Both the position numbers and the translations under genes were made by a program. The notes beneath the pieces are model-generated. The model did not search any database, had not been told where the DNA came from, and saw nothing but the letters and a program-made list of their open reading frames with translations. A stretch of 64,000 nucleotides of DNA from Bacteroidales bacterium (lineage in GTDB: Bacteria > Bacteroidota > Bacteroidia > Bacteroidales > WCHB1-69): positions 62,001-126,000 of the forward strand of contig JAFTCA010000041.1 in the NCBI GenBank assembly GCA_017454945.1. The letters run 5' to 3'. Shown one piece after another: positions 47,846 to 57,435 of this stretch (its first letter is position 1; the number at the start of each line of letters is the position of its first letter).

Positions 47846-49792
47846 ATGAGCTATATTGAGTTTGATAAGGAAAAAATAGTCAATATCACCTATGCGAAAA
47901 ACAGGGAGATACTCCGATGCAGCCGTACAGGCTCCTTCGCCTGTTCAACGCTTCTCGGACTGAATACACGAAAATATCACGGACTTTTCATTGTCCCTCA
48001 GGATAATATCGATCATGAACGTCATCTGCTCGTCTCAGGTCTGAATGAGACGGTTATTATCGACGACATGGATTTCCCCATCTATATCCACCAGTACAAA
48101 GGTGGTGTCATTGAACCCAAAGGCAATAAGTTCCTGCAGAAGTTTGTCGCCGATCCGGTGCCGACCTTCTTTTACCGTGTTGGTAAGTTTAATTTCAAGA
48201 AGGAGATTCTCTTTATGCGCAGCGAAGACAGGGTGCTGCTCAAATACTCCATCCTTGATGATTTTGAGTCGGCTACATTGCAACTGCAGCCGCTGCTGGC
48301 TTTCCGTCAGATTCACCGCCTTACGTTCATGAACGATGTTGCCAATACCGGCTATGAATCTGTTGAAGGTGGTGTAAAATATTGTTTGTACGATAATTAT
48401 ACACCAGTTTATATTCAAACATCCGCACCGCTGTATTACGAACATGACCCCGTATGGATTAAAAATGTGGAGTATGAGGAAGAGATTAACCGCGGCTATG
48501 AGGGCTGCGAGGATTTGTTGGCGATGGGACGGCTGAATATGACGGTGAAACAGAAGGAAATCTACCTGTCGGTGGGTATTGAACCTATCAATCCGGCCGA
48601 CATAGAGCAGATGTATATCGAAGAATCGAAGAACCGCATCACCCGAAATACATTCTTCAATTGCCTTGAAAATGCTGCCGACCAGTTTATTGTGACCAGA
48701 AACGGGAAAACGCAGATTATGGCAGGCTATCCTTGGTTTGGCCGTTGGGGGCGCGACACTTTCATCTCTCTGCAAGGTCTTACCCTGGACCGCGACAAGC
48801 CAGAACTGTGCAAGGAAATCCTCGACGATATGCTGTCGGAGATGGAAAACGGCCTCTTCCCCAATATTGGCGAAGGCGAACAAGTGGCCTATAACTCGGT
48901 GGACGCGCCGCTCTGGTTTATCCGCGCCCTGCAACAATATGCCGACTATACGCATACCGAAAAGAAAATTTGGGACGAGTACGGCACAGTGCTGAAAACC
49001 ATCTTGTCGGCCTACAAAAAAGGCTCGCTCTTCAATATCCGTATGCTCGACAATGGTCTGATTTATGCTGGTGCAGATGGCGTGGCCCTAACCTGGATGG
49101 ATGCCGTCATTGACGGACGTCCCGTGACTCCGCGTACGGGTTGTCAAGTGGAGATTAACGGCTTGTGGTACAACGCATTGAGATTCTGTATAGAAATGGC
49201 GAAACTGGCAGGTGATGAGTCGTTTGTGGATGAATGGAAGGATCTGGCTCAGAATTTCCCCGCTGTCTTCAAAGAGACTTTCTGGTCGAAAGAGATTGGC
49301 TGGCTGGCCGATTATGTGAATGGCGACTACCGCAATTTCCAAGTCCGCCCCAATATGATGCTCATCACAGGGCTGCCGTATGTTCCTATCAGCGAAAAGA
49401 TTAGACAGCTGATTCTGAAGAAGACGATGGAGGAGTTGCTGGTGACGAAAGGCATCCGCACCTTGTCGCCGAACGATCCGGAATATAAAGGCCATTACGG
49501 TGGCACGCAGGCAGAGCGCGACGCCGAGTATCATCAGGGCACCGCTTGGCCCTGGTTGTTAGGACCGTTTTCAGACGGTATGCTGGCTGTCTATCAAAAG
49601 TCGGCGCTGTCGCTGATAGAGCGGCTTCTCTACAATTTTGAAGATTGCATGCGCGATTATGGCGTTTCCACCATCGCCGAAGTGTATGACGGCGATCCGC
49701 CTTATCGTCCCAACGGAGCCATATCGCAGGCGTGGAGCGTGGCTGCCTTGTTGCACATGAAACGACTTTTGGAAAATGCTAAAAGAAAATAG
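47846..49792 (+). CDS. Glycogen debranching enzyme (amylo-alpha-1,6-glucosidase, GH133-type)
   Basis: This 648-aa protein has the N-terminal GDE domain (NREILRCSRTGSFACSTLLG, LNTRKYHGLFIVPQ) and a C-terminal (alpha/alpha)6 barrel. The barrel has GYPWFGRWGRDTFISLQG, DAPLWFIRAL and YHQGTAWPWLLGPFSDG, including the acidic residues expected for hydrolysis of alpha-1,6 branches. It is the first gene of the operon with a GT4 synthase (23-nt gap) and a GH57 enzyme. This trio is the standard Bacteroidales glycogen-metabolism unit and acts in the cytoplasm. No signal peptide is present. Confidence 0.92.
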   Translation: MSYIEFDKEKIVNITYAKNREILRCSRTGSFACSTLLGLNTRKYHGLFIVPQDNIDHERHLLVSGLNETVIIDDMDFPIYIHQYKGGVIEPKGNKFLQKFVADPVPTFFYRVGKFNFKKEILFMRSEDRVLLKYSILDDFESATLQLQPLLAFRQIHRLTFMNDVANTGYESVEGGVKYCLYDNYTPVYIQTSAPLYYEHDPVWIKNVEYEEEINRGYEGCEDLLAMGRLNMTVKQKEIYLSVGIEPINPADIEQMYIEESKNRITRNTFFNCLENAADQFIVTRNGKTQIMAGYPWFGRWGRDTFISLQGLTLDRDKPELCKEILDDMLSEMENGLFPNIGEGEQVAYNSVDAPLWFIRALQQYADYTHTEKKIWDEYGTVLKTILSAYKKGSLFNIRMLDNGLIYAGADGVALTWMDAVIDGRPVTPRTGCQVEINGLWYNALRFCIEMAKLAGDESFVDEWKDLAQNFPAVFKETFWSKEIGWLADYVNGDYRNFQVRPNMMLITGLPYVPISEKIRQLILKKTMEELLVTKGIRTLSPNDPEYKGHYGGTQAERDAEYHQGTAWPWLLGPFSDGMLAVYQKSALSLIERLLYNFEDCMRDYGVSTIAEVYDGDPPYRPNGAISQAWSVAALLHMKRLLENAKRK

Positions 49793-49815
49793 AAAATTAT
49801 AAAGATGAGATAGTT

Positions 49816-51114
49816 ATGAAAGTGTTGATGTTTGGTTGGGAGTTTCCTCCGCATATTGCCGGAGGATTGGGCACGGCTTGCTATGGCTTGACGAAAGGAC
49901 TTGCCAAGAACTTCGTCGAGGTGGCCTTTGTCATGCCGAAGGCTTCGGGCGACGAGGACCAACGTGCCGTTCGTATCATCAATGCTTCGGATGTGGAAGT
50001 GGATACGCGCTATGCGCACCTGCAAAGCTTTTCCGATAGGGTGTCGTTCATGGAAGTGAATTCCCAAATGGTTCCCTATGTGGGTATGAACGACTATTAT
50101 CAACTTGTAAACCAGTTGAATAGTGGCGTTTTTGAAGAGACGGTGCCTGGCGAGAAGCGTAAGTATTCCTTCTCGGGAACCTACACCCATAACTTGATGG
50201 GCGAGATTGAACAGTATGCCCTTGTGGCCGCCGAGTTGGCGCGTACCGAACATTTCGATATTATCCACGCGCACGACTGGCTGACCTACAAGGCCGGCAT
50301 TGTGGCCAAGAGAGTGAGCGGCAAGCCTCTGGTGGTGCATATCCACGCCACCGAGTTCGACCGCTCGGGAGAGAATAATCTCAACGACATTGTCTATGGT
50401 ATTGAACGTGAAGGAATGATGGCTGCCGACCGCGTGTGTGCCGTCAGCGATTTGACACGCCGCATTGTGATTGAAAAATATGGCATTCCCGCTGAAAAAG
50501 TGGTGACTTTGCACAATGCCGTTGAGCCGACAGACCGCATAGTGGTGCGCCAAAAGGCTGTGAAAGAGAAGATTGTCACTTTCTTAGGTCGTGTGACCTA
50601 TCAGAAAGGTCCCGAATATTTTGTGGAAACCGCGCAAAAGGTGCTCGAGAAGGACGATAATGTCCGCTTTGTGCTCGCCGGCGATGGCGACCGTATGACC
50701 AAAATCATTGAACGTGTGGCCGAGTTGGGCATTTCCGACAAGTTCCATTTTACCGGTTTTCTCAAAGGTGATGATATTGACACGATGTTCGGTATGAGTG
50801 ATGTCTATGTAATGCCTTCAATATCAGAACCATTTGGGATTTCTCCGCTCGAGGCTATGCGTGCCAGCGTGCCTGTGGTCATCTCAAAGCAGTCGGGCGT
50901 TTCCGAGGTGTTGCAGTATGCCATCAAGGTTGATTTCTGGGATGTGAATGCCATGGCCGACGCCATCTACGGCATTTTGCATTACCCCGCTCTTGCCAAG
51001 ATGTTCGCCAGCAAAGGCAAGGAAGAAGTCGATAACTTGAAGTGGGAGAAAGTGGCCGCCAAGTTGAAAACTATTTATGAAGATGTATTAAATTATTCAG
51101 GTCATGAAGCGTAA
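49816..51114 (+). CDS. GT4 glycosyltransferase, probable glycogen synthase
   Basis: This 432-aa GT-B enzyme begins MKVLMFGWEFPPHIAGGLGTACYGLTKGL, cut here to its motif GGLGTA, the nucleotide-sugar loop. It has HAHDWLTY, HIHATEFDRSG, the C-domain VTFLGRVTYQKGPEYF and the acidic motif MPSISEPFGISPLEAM (E-x7-E). The position between the debranching enzyme and a GH57 enzyme indicates glycogen or alpha-glucan synthesis. Donor specificity, UDP- or ADP-glucose, cannot be read from sequence. Its end overlaps the GH57 gene by 11 nt, so translation is coupled. Confidence 0.88.
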   Translation: MKVLMFGWEFPPHIAGGLGTACYGLTKGLAKNFVEVAFVMPKASGDEDQRAVRIINASDVEVDTRYAHLQSFSDRVSFMEVNSQMVPYVGMNDYYQLVNQLNSGVFEETVPGEKRKYSFSGTYTHNLMGEIEQYALVAAELARTEHFDIIHAHDWLTYKAGIVAKRVSGKPLVVHIHATEFDRSGENNLNDIVYGIEREGMMAADRVCAVSDLTRRIVIEKYGIPAEKVVTLHNAVEPTDRIVVRQKAVKEKIVTFLGRVTYQKGPEYFVETAQKVLEKDDNVRFVLAGDGDRMTKIIERVAELGISDKFHFTGFLKGDDIDTMFGMSDVYVMPSISEPFGISPLEAMRASVPVVISKQSGVSEVLQYAIKVDFWDVNAMADAIYGILHYPALAKMFASKGKEEVDNLKWEKVAAKLKTIYEDVLNYSGHEA

Positions 51115-52309
51115 AATATGTTTCCATTTTCAAATCAGTCAGCCGTTCCGTCTGAGAACTTACCGCTTTTTTGATATCAACAAAGACCATCACTATTTTG
51201 ATGATTATCAGAATAGCTACCTCACCCGCCGTTTGGCCGAGCGGTGCTATCTGCCCGCCAACGCTATGTTGCTCGATTTGATTAAAAAGCATGGCAATGA
51301 GATGGCTGTAAGCTTCAGTATTGCTGGCAGCTCTATCAAGTTGTTCCAAGAGTATTGCCCCGAAGTGATAGATAGCTTCAAGGCACTGGTAGAGACTGGC
51401 TGTGTGGAAATTACAGGCAATACCTACACACACAGCATTGCCTCGCTTTATGGCAAAGAGCCTTTTATGGAGCAGGTGCACCTGCAGGAACATCTTCTGG
51501 AAGAGGTGTTTGGCGTGAAACCCACGACTTTTTGCAATACCGAGATTATCTATTCGGATGAGATAGGAGAGTGGCTTGCCGAAGCGGGCTACGACACAGT
51601 GCTGACCGAAGGTGCACGTCATATCCTCGGCTGGAAGAGTCCCGGCTACCTCTACTGCAATCCTTTCCAAACCGACCTGAAACTGTTACTCCGCAACTAC
51701 CCGCTGTGCGACGACATCTCGCTGCGCTTCAGTGATCGCAGTTGGGACCAGTACCCGCTGACGGCCGACAAATACATGGGCTTCTTGGGCGGACTGCCAC
51801 AGGATGCGCCGTTCATCAACTTGTATCTCGATTATGAGACTATCGGTGAATATCATGTGGCAGAAAGTGGTATTTTCGACTTCTTCCGTGCTTTGTTTGA
51901 GCGGATTATCGCTTCGCCAGAGTACCAGCTGATGCTGCCGAACGATGCTTCCCGCACCGAGACCAAGGTTTCGACGATGCACGCTCCGTGGCCCATATCC
52001 TGCTCGGGCGAGGAAAAGGATACCGCCGAGTGGACTGGCAACGAGCTGCAACAAGAGGCTTTCCAACAGCTGTTTAAACTGTGGGATTTGTACAAAATAT
52101 CTGAAAATAAGGAGGCTAAACTTAACTGGCTGCGCCTGCAAGCCGCCGACCACTTCTACTTTATGAGTACCAAGTGGTTCCCGCAACAAGCCGTGCGTCG
52201 TAATTTTGATGTTTATCCGTCTCCTTATCAGGCATTTATAAATTATATGAATGTACTGAATGACGTGAAACTGCAACTCGAGTTGGCGCCGGCAAAACAT
52301 ACTCGCTAG
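51104..52309 (+). CDS. Glycoside hydrolase family 57 protein (alpha-amylase/glucanotransferase type)
   Basis: This 401-aa cytoplasmic protein is recognised as GH57 by the N-terminal CFHFQISQPFRLRTYRFFD, the helical insert and the catalytic-nucleophile motif TTFCNTEIIYSDE (E147). Further motifs are DTVLTEGARHILGW, FINLYLDYETIGEYH and the C-terminal helical domain with ADHFYFMSTKW. GH57 enzymes cleave or transfer alpha-1,4 glucans. In this operon it probably takes part in glycogen turnover. The start ATG lies within the end of the GT4 gene, 11 nt overlap. It is followed by rlmH after 4 nt. Confidence 0.9.
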   Translation: MKRKICFHFQISQPFRLRTYRFFDINKDHHYFDDYQNSYLTRRLAERCYLPANAMLLDLIKKHGNEMAVSFSIAGSSIKLFQEYCPEVIDSFKALVETGCVEITGNTYTHSIASLYGKEPFMEQVHLQEHLLEEVFGVKPTTFCNTEIIYSDEIGEWLAEAGYDTVLTEGARHILGWKSPGYLYCNPFQTDLKLLLRNYPLCDDISLRFSDRSWDQYPLTADKYMGFLGGLPQDAPFINLYLDYETIGEYHVAESGIFDFFRALFERIIASPEYQLMLPNDASRTETKVSTMHAPWPISCSGEEKDTAEWTGNELQQEAFQQLFKLWDLYKISENKEAKLNWLRLQAADHFYFMSTKWFPQQAVRRNFDVYPSPYQAFINYMNVLNDVKLQLELAPAKHTR

Positions 52310-52313
52310 GACT

Positions 52314-52787
52314 ATGAAGATAAAGCTGATCATTGTTGGCAAAGAGAGTGCTGAGGTGTTCGACGATGCCATTGACCAATACACTAAAAAACTGAAATTC
52401 TATATCCCTTTTGAGACGGTGGTGGTGCCTTATCTGAAAAAGACCGCCGCGCTCTCGGTAAGTGAGCAGAAAATCCAGGAAGGCGAAGCAATCTTGAAGA
52501 AAATCGACCCGCAGGACTATGTGGTTCTGCTCGATGAACATGGCAAACAGAAAACGTCCGTGGCTTTTTCCGAATTCCTACGCAAGCAGATGTGTAGCAG
52601 CCTGAAAACATTGGTGTTTGTTGTCGGAGGCCCTTACGGCTTCTCGCAGCCAGTGTATCAGCGTGCCAATGAGCAACTTTCGCTTTCCCTTATGACTTTT
52701 CCCCATATGATGACGCGCCTTATCTTCATTGAACAACTCTACCGCGCCTTCACCATCATTAAAGGGGAACCGTATCATCATGAGTAG
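52314..52787 (+). CDS. rlmH: 23S rRNA (pseudouridine1915-N3)-methyltransferase
   Basis: This 157-aa SPOUT methyltransferase uses S-adenosylmethionine to methylate pseudouridine 1915 of helix 69 in 23S rRNA. The knot region is intact: FVVGGPYGFSQPVYQRAN and LSLMTFPHMMTRLIFIEQLYRAF, with the ending GEPYHHE. The length is standard. It is the last gene of the glycogen transcript. Its stop codon TAG (52785-52787) is itself part of a heptanucleotide word (TGAGTAG) that opens island E. Confidence 0.95.
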   Translation: MKIKLIIVGKESAEVFDDAIDQYTKKLKFYIPFETVVVPYLKKTAALSVSEQKIQEGEAILKKIDPQDYVVLLDEHGKQKTSVAFSEFLRKQMCSSLKTLVFVVGGPYGFSQPVYQRANEQLSLSLMTFPHMMTRLIFIEQLYRAFTIIKGEPYHHE

Positions 52788-52930
52788 TGAGGAGTGAGAA
52801 GTGAATAGTGAGAAGTGATTAGAGTTAAGAAGTTAAGAAACTAAGGAGTTAAGAATTATCGCTAACAACTAAAAACTAACAACTAAAAACTCCTTTGAAT
52901 TATACATTATTCATTGTAAATTATACATTG
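52781..52930. repeat. Heptanucleotide repeat island E
   Basis: From the rlmH stop the words are TGAGTAG, TGAGGAG, TGAGAAG, TGAATAG and TGATTAG. TTAAGAAG/AACTAAGG words, a TATCGCTAA junction, AACTAAAAACTAAC words, CTCCTTTGAA and TTGTAAA/TACATTG words follow. Read on the minus strand the order equals that of islands B and D. The last TTG (52914-52916) serves as -33 element of sufC. Confidence 0.85.
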
Positions 52931-52943
52931 TTTCGTATCTTTG
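52914..52943 (+). promoter_or_regulatory. Promoter of sufCD
   Basis: TTG at 52914-52916 and TATCTTTG at 52936-52943 are spaced by 19 nt. The -33 element lies inside repeat island E, so the island contributes part of the promoter. Confidence 0.7.
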
Positions 52944-52972
52944 CAGTCGCAAAATTTTGAAAATCCATTATT

Positions 52973-53731
52973 ATGTTAAAGATAGAGAATTTACACGTTT
53001 CCATTAAAGGCAAGGAAATTCTGAAAGGCCTGAATTTGGAAGTGAAAAGAGGTGAGGTTCATGCCATTATGGGACCTAACGGAACGGGCAAAAGTACGCT
53101 GGCTTCGGTCATTGCGGGCAAGGACATCTATGATGTGACCGGCTCCATCACCTATAAAGGCAAGAATCTGTTCGACCTGTCTATTGAAGAACGTGCCCGC
53201 GAAGGCATCTTCATCGGCTTCCAATATCCTGTGGAAATACCTGGTGTGAGCATCACCAACTTTATGAAAACTGCTGTGAATGAGGTGCGTAGATACAAAG
53301 GTCTGGAACCGCTCACCGGTGGTGCCTTCCTGCGCCTGATGGAAGAGAAGAAGAAAGTTGTGGAACTGACTGCCAAGCTGAGCAACCGCTCGGTGAACGA
53401 GGGTTTTTCGGGTGGTGAGAAGAAGCGCAACGAGATTTTCCAGATGGCCATGCTTGAGCCGGAGTTGTCCATCCTTGATGAGACCGATTCGGGATTGGAC
53501 ATTGATGCCCTCCGTATTGTGGCGAATGGTGTCAACCAACTGAAAACCAAAGATAATGCCACTATCGTCATCACGCACTACCAGCGTCTGCTCGACTACA
53601 TTGTGCCCGATGTGGTGCACGTGCTCTACGACGGCAAGATTGTCAAGTCGGGTCCGAAAGAGTTGGCAGTAGAACTGGAAGAGAAGGGCTACGACTGGAT
53701 TAAACACGAATACGAAGCAGGACTTTTATAA
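52973..53731 (+). CDS. sufC: Fe-S cluster assembly ATPase SufC
   Basis: This 252-aa ABC-type ATPase powers the SufBCD scaffold. The motifs are Walker A GPNGTGKST, Q-loop GFQYPVEIPG, signature FSGGEKKRNEI with the SufC-specific EKKRNE, Walker B LSILDETDSGLD and switch H in VITHYQR. The length is standard. It leads the sufCD operon. sufB is not present upstream as it is in many Bacteroidetes, and would have to lie elsewhere in the genome. The island E repeats separate it from rlmH. Confidence 0.95.
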   Translation: MLKIENLHVSIKGKEILKGLNLEVKRGEVHAIMGPNGTGKSTLASVIAGKDIYDVTGSITYKGKNLFDLSIEERAREGIFIGFQYPVEIPGVSITNFMKTAVNEVRRYKGLEPLTGGAFLRLMEEKKKVVELTAKLSNRSVNEGFSGGEKKRNEIFQMAMLEPELSILDETDSGLDIDALRIVANGVNQLKTKDNATIVITHYQRLLDYIVPDVVHVLYDGKIVKSGPKELAVELEEKGYDWIKHEYEAGLL

Positions 53732-53739
53732 TCGAAACG

Positions 53740-55131
53740 ATGAACTCATTTACGCAATATATTCAACAACTGTTTGCCAATGAGGTTGGCGGGTTGTTCG
53801 CTGCCGAGCCTGCTCCGTTGCGCGAGGCACGCCAGAAGTCCATGGACTTCTTCCTGGCTCACGGCCTGCCGACACGGAAGATGGAGAATTGGCGCCAGTG
53901 CCCGATTGATGGACTGGTACAGTCGGACTACCGCATGCAACGCGAGGCTGACCCGTACCGCCCCGTGGAAGAGTATTTCCAATGCCAGGTGCGCAACCTC
54001 GCCACACAGATGTTCCCCTTCCTCAATGGCTGGTTTGTCCACCCCGATGCACCGCTGACCAAGAGCGCCAATGGTGTCATCACTGGCAGTGTGGCCGCTG
54101 CTGTGAAACAGTGCCCCGAGCTGATTCTGCCGTACCTGACCACCACCCATGCCGACAAGGCCGACCGCGGACTGGTGGCTCTTAATGAAGCACTCTTCAA
54201 CGATGGCCTCTTCATCTATATCCCCGCCAATGTGAAGGTGGAAGAACCGCTGCAGCTGGTGTCGATGATTAATACAGATGATAATCTGTTGATTAACAAT
54301 CATAATGTGATTGTTTTGGGCGAAAATGCTTCGCTGTCGTTTGTCCATTGTGATGACTCAATAAAATATGGCAAAACGCTGATTAACAATGTGACAGAAG
54401 TCCATCTGGCCCCCAATGCCGTTATGCATTATTACAAGACGGAAAACAAAGATGCCGACTCGCTATTGGTAAACCACCTCTTTGTGCGCCAGCAGGAAAA
54501 CTCGGAGTGGGTGTCGAATGTGGTGACCTTCAACGCGGGTTACATCCATAATGCTATCCATTTGGATTTGGATGAGCCGTTTGCCCATGCCAACCTTTAC
54601 GGCTTGTACTTAGTTGACAAATCGCAAGTGGTCGATAATCAGGTGTTTGTGGCTCATAATGCACCCGATTGCTCGAGCTACCAGATGTACAAAGGCATTG
54701 CTGATGATTCGGCACGTGCCAACTTCAACGGTCATATCGTGGTGCGCCAGGATTCGCAACGCACACAAGCCTACCAGACAAATCGCAACATGGCACTGAC
54801 CGACGAGGCCGTGGTGACAACCCATCCCTTCCTCGAAATCTACGCCGACGATGTGAAATGCAGTCATGGTGCCACCGTGGGACAGCTGAACGAGGACGCC
54901 ATGTTCTACCTCCGTTCACGTGGCATTGGCGAACGTACCGCCCGCATGCTGCTTATGTATGCCTTTGCCAATGAGGTGACCGACAAGGTGACCATCGACT
55001 CGTTGCGCGAGCGTCTGGCCAATATGGTGGAACGCCGCCTCAGCGGTGAACTCACGCTCTGCGACCAGTGCCGTCTGCACACTTCTGATGGCAAAGTGCT
55101 CATCTTTGATGTGGATCCAGATAAAATATAA
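53740..55131 (+). CDS. sufD: Fe-S cluster assembly protein SufD
   Basis: This 463-aa right-handed beta-helix scaffold protein is the partner of SufB and SufC. The N-terminal helical region contains LPTRKMENWRQCPIDGL. The beta-helix core follows (VKVEEPLQLVSMIN, VIVLGENASLSFVH). The conserved C-terminal block is DDVKCSHGATVGQLNEDAMFYLRSRGI, cut here to its hallmark CSHGATVG. The gene follows sufC after 8 nt. Its last cysteine pair, CDQC, is near the end. A SufB identity is less likely because SufB is longer and has a different cysteine pattern. Confidence 0.92.
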   Translation: MNSFTQYIQQLFANEVGGLFAAEPAPLREARQKSMDFFLAHGLPTRKMENWRQCPIDGLVQSDYRMQREADPYRPVEEYFQCQVRNLATQMFPFLNGWFVHPDAPLTKSANGVITGSVAAAVKQCPELILPYLTTTHADKADRGLVALNEALFNDGLFIYIPANVKVEEPLQLVSMINTDDNLLINNHNVIVLGENASLSFVHCDDSIKYGKTLINNVTEVHLAPNAVMHYYKTENKDADSLLVNHLFVRQQENSEWVSNVVTFNAGYIHNAIHLDLDEPFAHANLYGLYLVDKSQVVDNQVFVAHNAPDCSSYQMYKGIADDSARANFNGHIVVRQDSQRTQAYQTNRNMALTDEAVVTTHPFLEIYADDVKCSHGATVGQLNEDAMFYLRSRGIGERTARMLLMYAFANEVTDKVTIDSLRERLANMVERRLSGELTLCDQCRLHTSDGKVLIFDVDPDKI

Positions 55132-55155
55132 TTATTTGATATATAGTTGTTTGGT

Positions 55156-57339
55156 ATGAAAAAAATATTCTTTTTTATCACTTTGATGCTTTGTGCCCTG
55201 ACGATAACTATGCAGGCACAAACCAAAGAAATTACCTTGGAAAAAATCTGGAAGAGTGGCACCTTTTATCCCTCTTCAGTGCCCGGTTTTGCTACCATGC
55301 CCAATGGCGATTACTATACTGTGAAGAATGGTTTTGCCATTATGAAATATAGCTTCGAGACGGGCAAGGAAGTGGGTACTATTATGAATATGAGCGACTT
55401 GAGTACCGCTTCGGGTGGCAAGTTGTCGCTTGATAAGATGTCGCAGTACCGCTTCGACAAGTCGGAGACCAAGATTCTCTTCGCTTCGGATATGGAAAGC
55501 ATTTATCGCCGCTCGACATGTGCCTATTATTATGTTTATGATTTGAAAAACGGCAAAGTGCACTTCATTTCACCCGATCAGAAAGTTAGTTTCGCCTCTT
55601 TCTCGGCTGACGGCAACCGCGTGGCTTACGTGCGCGACTACAATATCTTCTATTATGACCTGTTGACCGAAAAGGAAGTGCAAGTCACTTTCGATGGTCG
55701 CGAGAATGCTATTCTCAACGGCTTTGCCGACTGGGTTCACGAGGAGGAACTCGACATGTCGAAGTGCTTCTGGTGGTCGCCCGATGGCAACAAGATGGTT
55801 TACCTTCGTTTTGATGAGAGCCGCGTGAAAGAGTTCTCGATGACGATGTGGGGCCAACTCTATCCTGAAACCTTTGTGTATAAGTATCCTAAGGCTGGCG
55901 AAGACAATTCCATCGTCACCATTCATCTGTATGATGTGGCCCAGAACAGCAGTCGCGAGATTACCTTGGATGACGACACCGACTGCTACTATCCGCGCAT
56001 CTGTTGGCTGTCCAACTCAACTGAGTTTATTGTACTGAAATTGAATCGTTTGCAGAACCAGTTGGATTTCTTCCGCTATAATACATTGACTCACAAAACC
56101 GACATTGTCTTCACTGACAAAAACGATGCTTGGCTGGATGTGACACACAATTACTATTTCTTGGAGGATAACAAAAGTGTGATTCTCACTTCCGAGCGCG
56201 ACGGCTTCAACCATATATATAAAGTGGAGTTCAACGGCACTATTACCCAACTGACCAAGGGTGAGTTTGAAGTGCAGGATATTGCGTCGGTGGATATGAA
56301 AAAGCAGCGTATCTATTATCTGTCGAATGAAGCCAATGTGCTGAATAAGGATTTGTATGTAATTGATTTTAAGGGTGGAAAGAAAAAGATGCTCTCTGAT
56401 GGTACTGGCTGGAACGAGCCGACATTCACCACCAATTCGCACTTCTATCTGAACAATTATTCCAACGCCAACACGCCGAGTGTGTATGCTGTGTACGACA
56501 ATACGGGCAAAAAACTTTATACACTGGAGGACAATGAGCGCTATCGCAATGTGATGAAGGATTATGGATTTGTGGATAGGGAACTCTTCTCATTCACTAC
56601 CGATGCGGGTGTGCAGTTGAATGGCTGGATGCTGAAGCCTGCCAATTTCGATGCTACGAAGAAATATCCTGTGCTGATGTACTGCTATGGCGGTCCTGGT
56701 TCGCAAGAGGTGTTCAACGCCTATACGCGCGTGCTCGACTATGCGTGGTACCAGATGCTGGCACAGAAAGGTTATATGGTAGTTTGTGTGGATGGTCGTG
56801 GCACGGCAGGCCGTGGTGATGCATTCAAAAAAGTGATTTACAAGCAGATGGGTAAGTATGAGGCCATTGATCAGATTGCCACAGCCCACTATTTGCAGTC
56901 GCTGCCGTATGTGGATAAGGATCGCATCGGCATTTGGGGCTGGAGCTTCGGCGGCTACCTGTCAAGTCTTTCGATGTTCACGGGCGACGGCACCTTCAAG
57001 ATGGCCATGTCGGTGGCTCCGGTGACCAACTGGCGCTACTATGACAATATCTACACCGAGCGCTTCTTGCAAAAACCGCAGGACAACCCCTCGGGCTATG
57101 ACGATAACTCGCCGTGTACCCACGCCGCAGAGATGAATGGCAAATATTTGCTGGTGCATGGCACTGGCGACGATAATGTTCATTTCCAGAACTCTATGGA
57201 CTTGGTGACTAAGCTCAACGTGGCCGAAAAGCAGTACGAACAGTTCTTCTATCCCAACAAGAACCACTTTATCTACGGTGGCAACACACGTTATCAGTTG
57301 TACACCAAGCTGACCAACTTCTTGTTGGAAAATTTATAG
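55156..57339 (+). CDS. Dipeptidyl peptidase IV family serine peptidase (S9)
   Basis: This 727-aa exported peptidase uses ATG 55156, which gives the signal peptide MKKIFFFITLMLCALTITMQ. The TTG nine bases upstream is not needed. The N-terminal DPP-IV propeller (about 30-470) includes the substrate-binding double Glu in DWVHEEEL. The C-terminal alpha/beta-hydrolase has the triad S597 in GWSFGGYL, D672 in GTGDDNVHF and H704 in NKNHFIYGG. It releases N-terminal Xaa-Pro dipeptides in the periplasm or at the surface, supporting growth on peptides. It starts 24 nt after sufD but is functionally unrelated. Confidence 0.93.
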   Translation: MKKIFFFITLMLCALTITMQAQTKEITLEKIWKSGTFYPSSVPGFATMPNGDYYTVKNGFAIMKYSFETGKEVGTIMNMSDLSTASGGKLSLDKMSQYRFDKSETKILFASDMESIYRRSTCAYYYVYDLKNGKVHFISPDQKVSFASFSADGNRVAYVRDYNIFYYDLLTEKEVQVTFDGRENAILNGFADWVHEEELDMSKCFWWSPDGNKMVYLRFDESRVKEFSMTMWGQLYPETFVYKYPKAGEDNSIVTIHLYDVAQNSSREITLDDDTDCYYPRICWLSNSTEFIVLKLNRLQNQLDFFRYNTLTHKTDIVFTDKNDAWLDVTHNYYFLEDNKSVILTSERDGFNHIYKVEFNGTITQLTKGEFEVQDIASVDMKKQRIYYLSNEANVLNKDLYVIDFKGGKKKMLSDGTGWNEPTFTTNSHFYLNNYSNANTPSVYAVYDNTGKKLYTLEDNERYRNVMKDYGFVDRELFSFTTDAGVQLNGWMLKPANFDATKKYPVLMYCYGGPGSQEVFNAYTRVLDYAWYQMLAQKGYMVVCVDGRGTAGRGDAFKKVIYKQMGKYEAIDQIATAHYLQSLPYVDKDRIGIWGWSFGGYLSSLSMFTGDGTFKMAMSVAPVTNWRYYDNIYTERFLQKPQDNPSGYDDNSPCTHAAEMNGKYLLVHGTGDDNVHFQNSMDLVTKLNVAEKQYEQFFYPNKNHFIYGGNTRYQLYTKLTNFLLENL

Positions 57340-57344
57340 TTTTT

Positions 57345-57375
57345 TTTGATGCATGAATAAAAATCATTATTTTTG
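57345..57375 (+). promoter_or_regulatory. Promoter of the aquaporin gene
   Basis: TTTG (57345-57348), 19 nt and TATTTTTG (57368-57375) match the Bacteroidetes consensus perfectly in both boxes and spacing. Confidence 0.78.
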
Positions 57376-57435
57376 CATTCATAAAAAATCTTAAAAGAGA
57401 CTTTCAAACCTATTATTAACCTAAATCTTTTAGTT

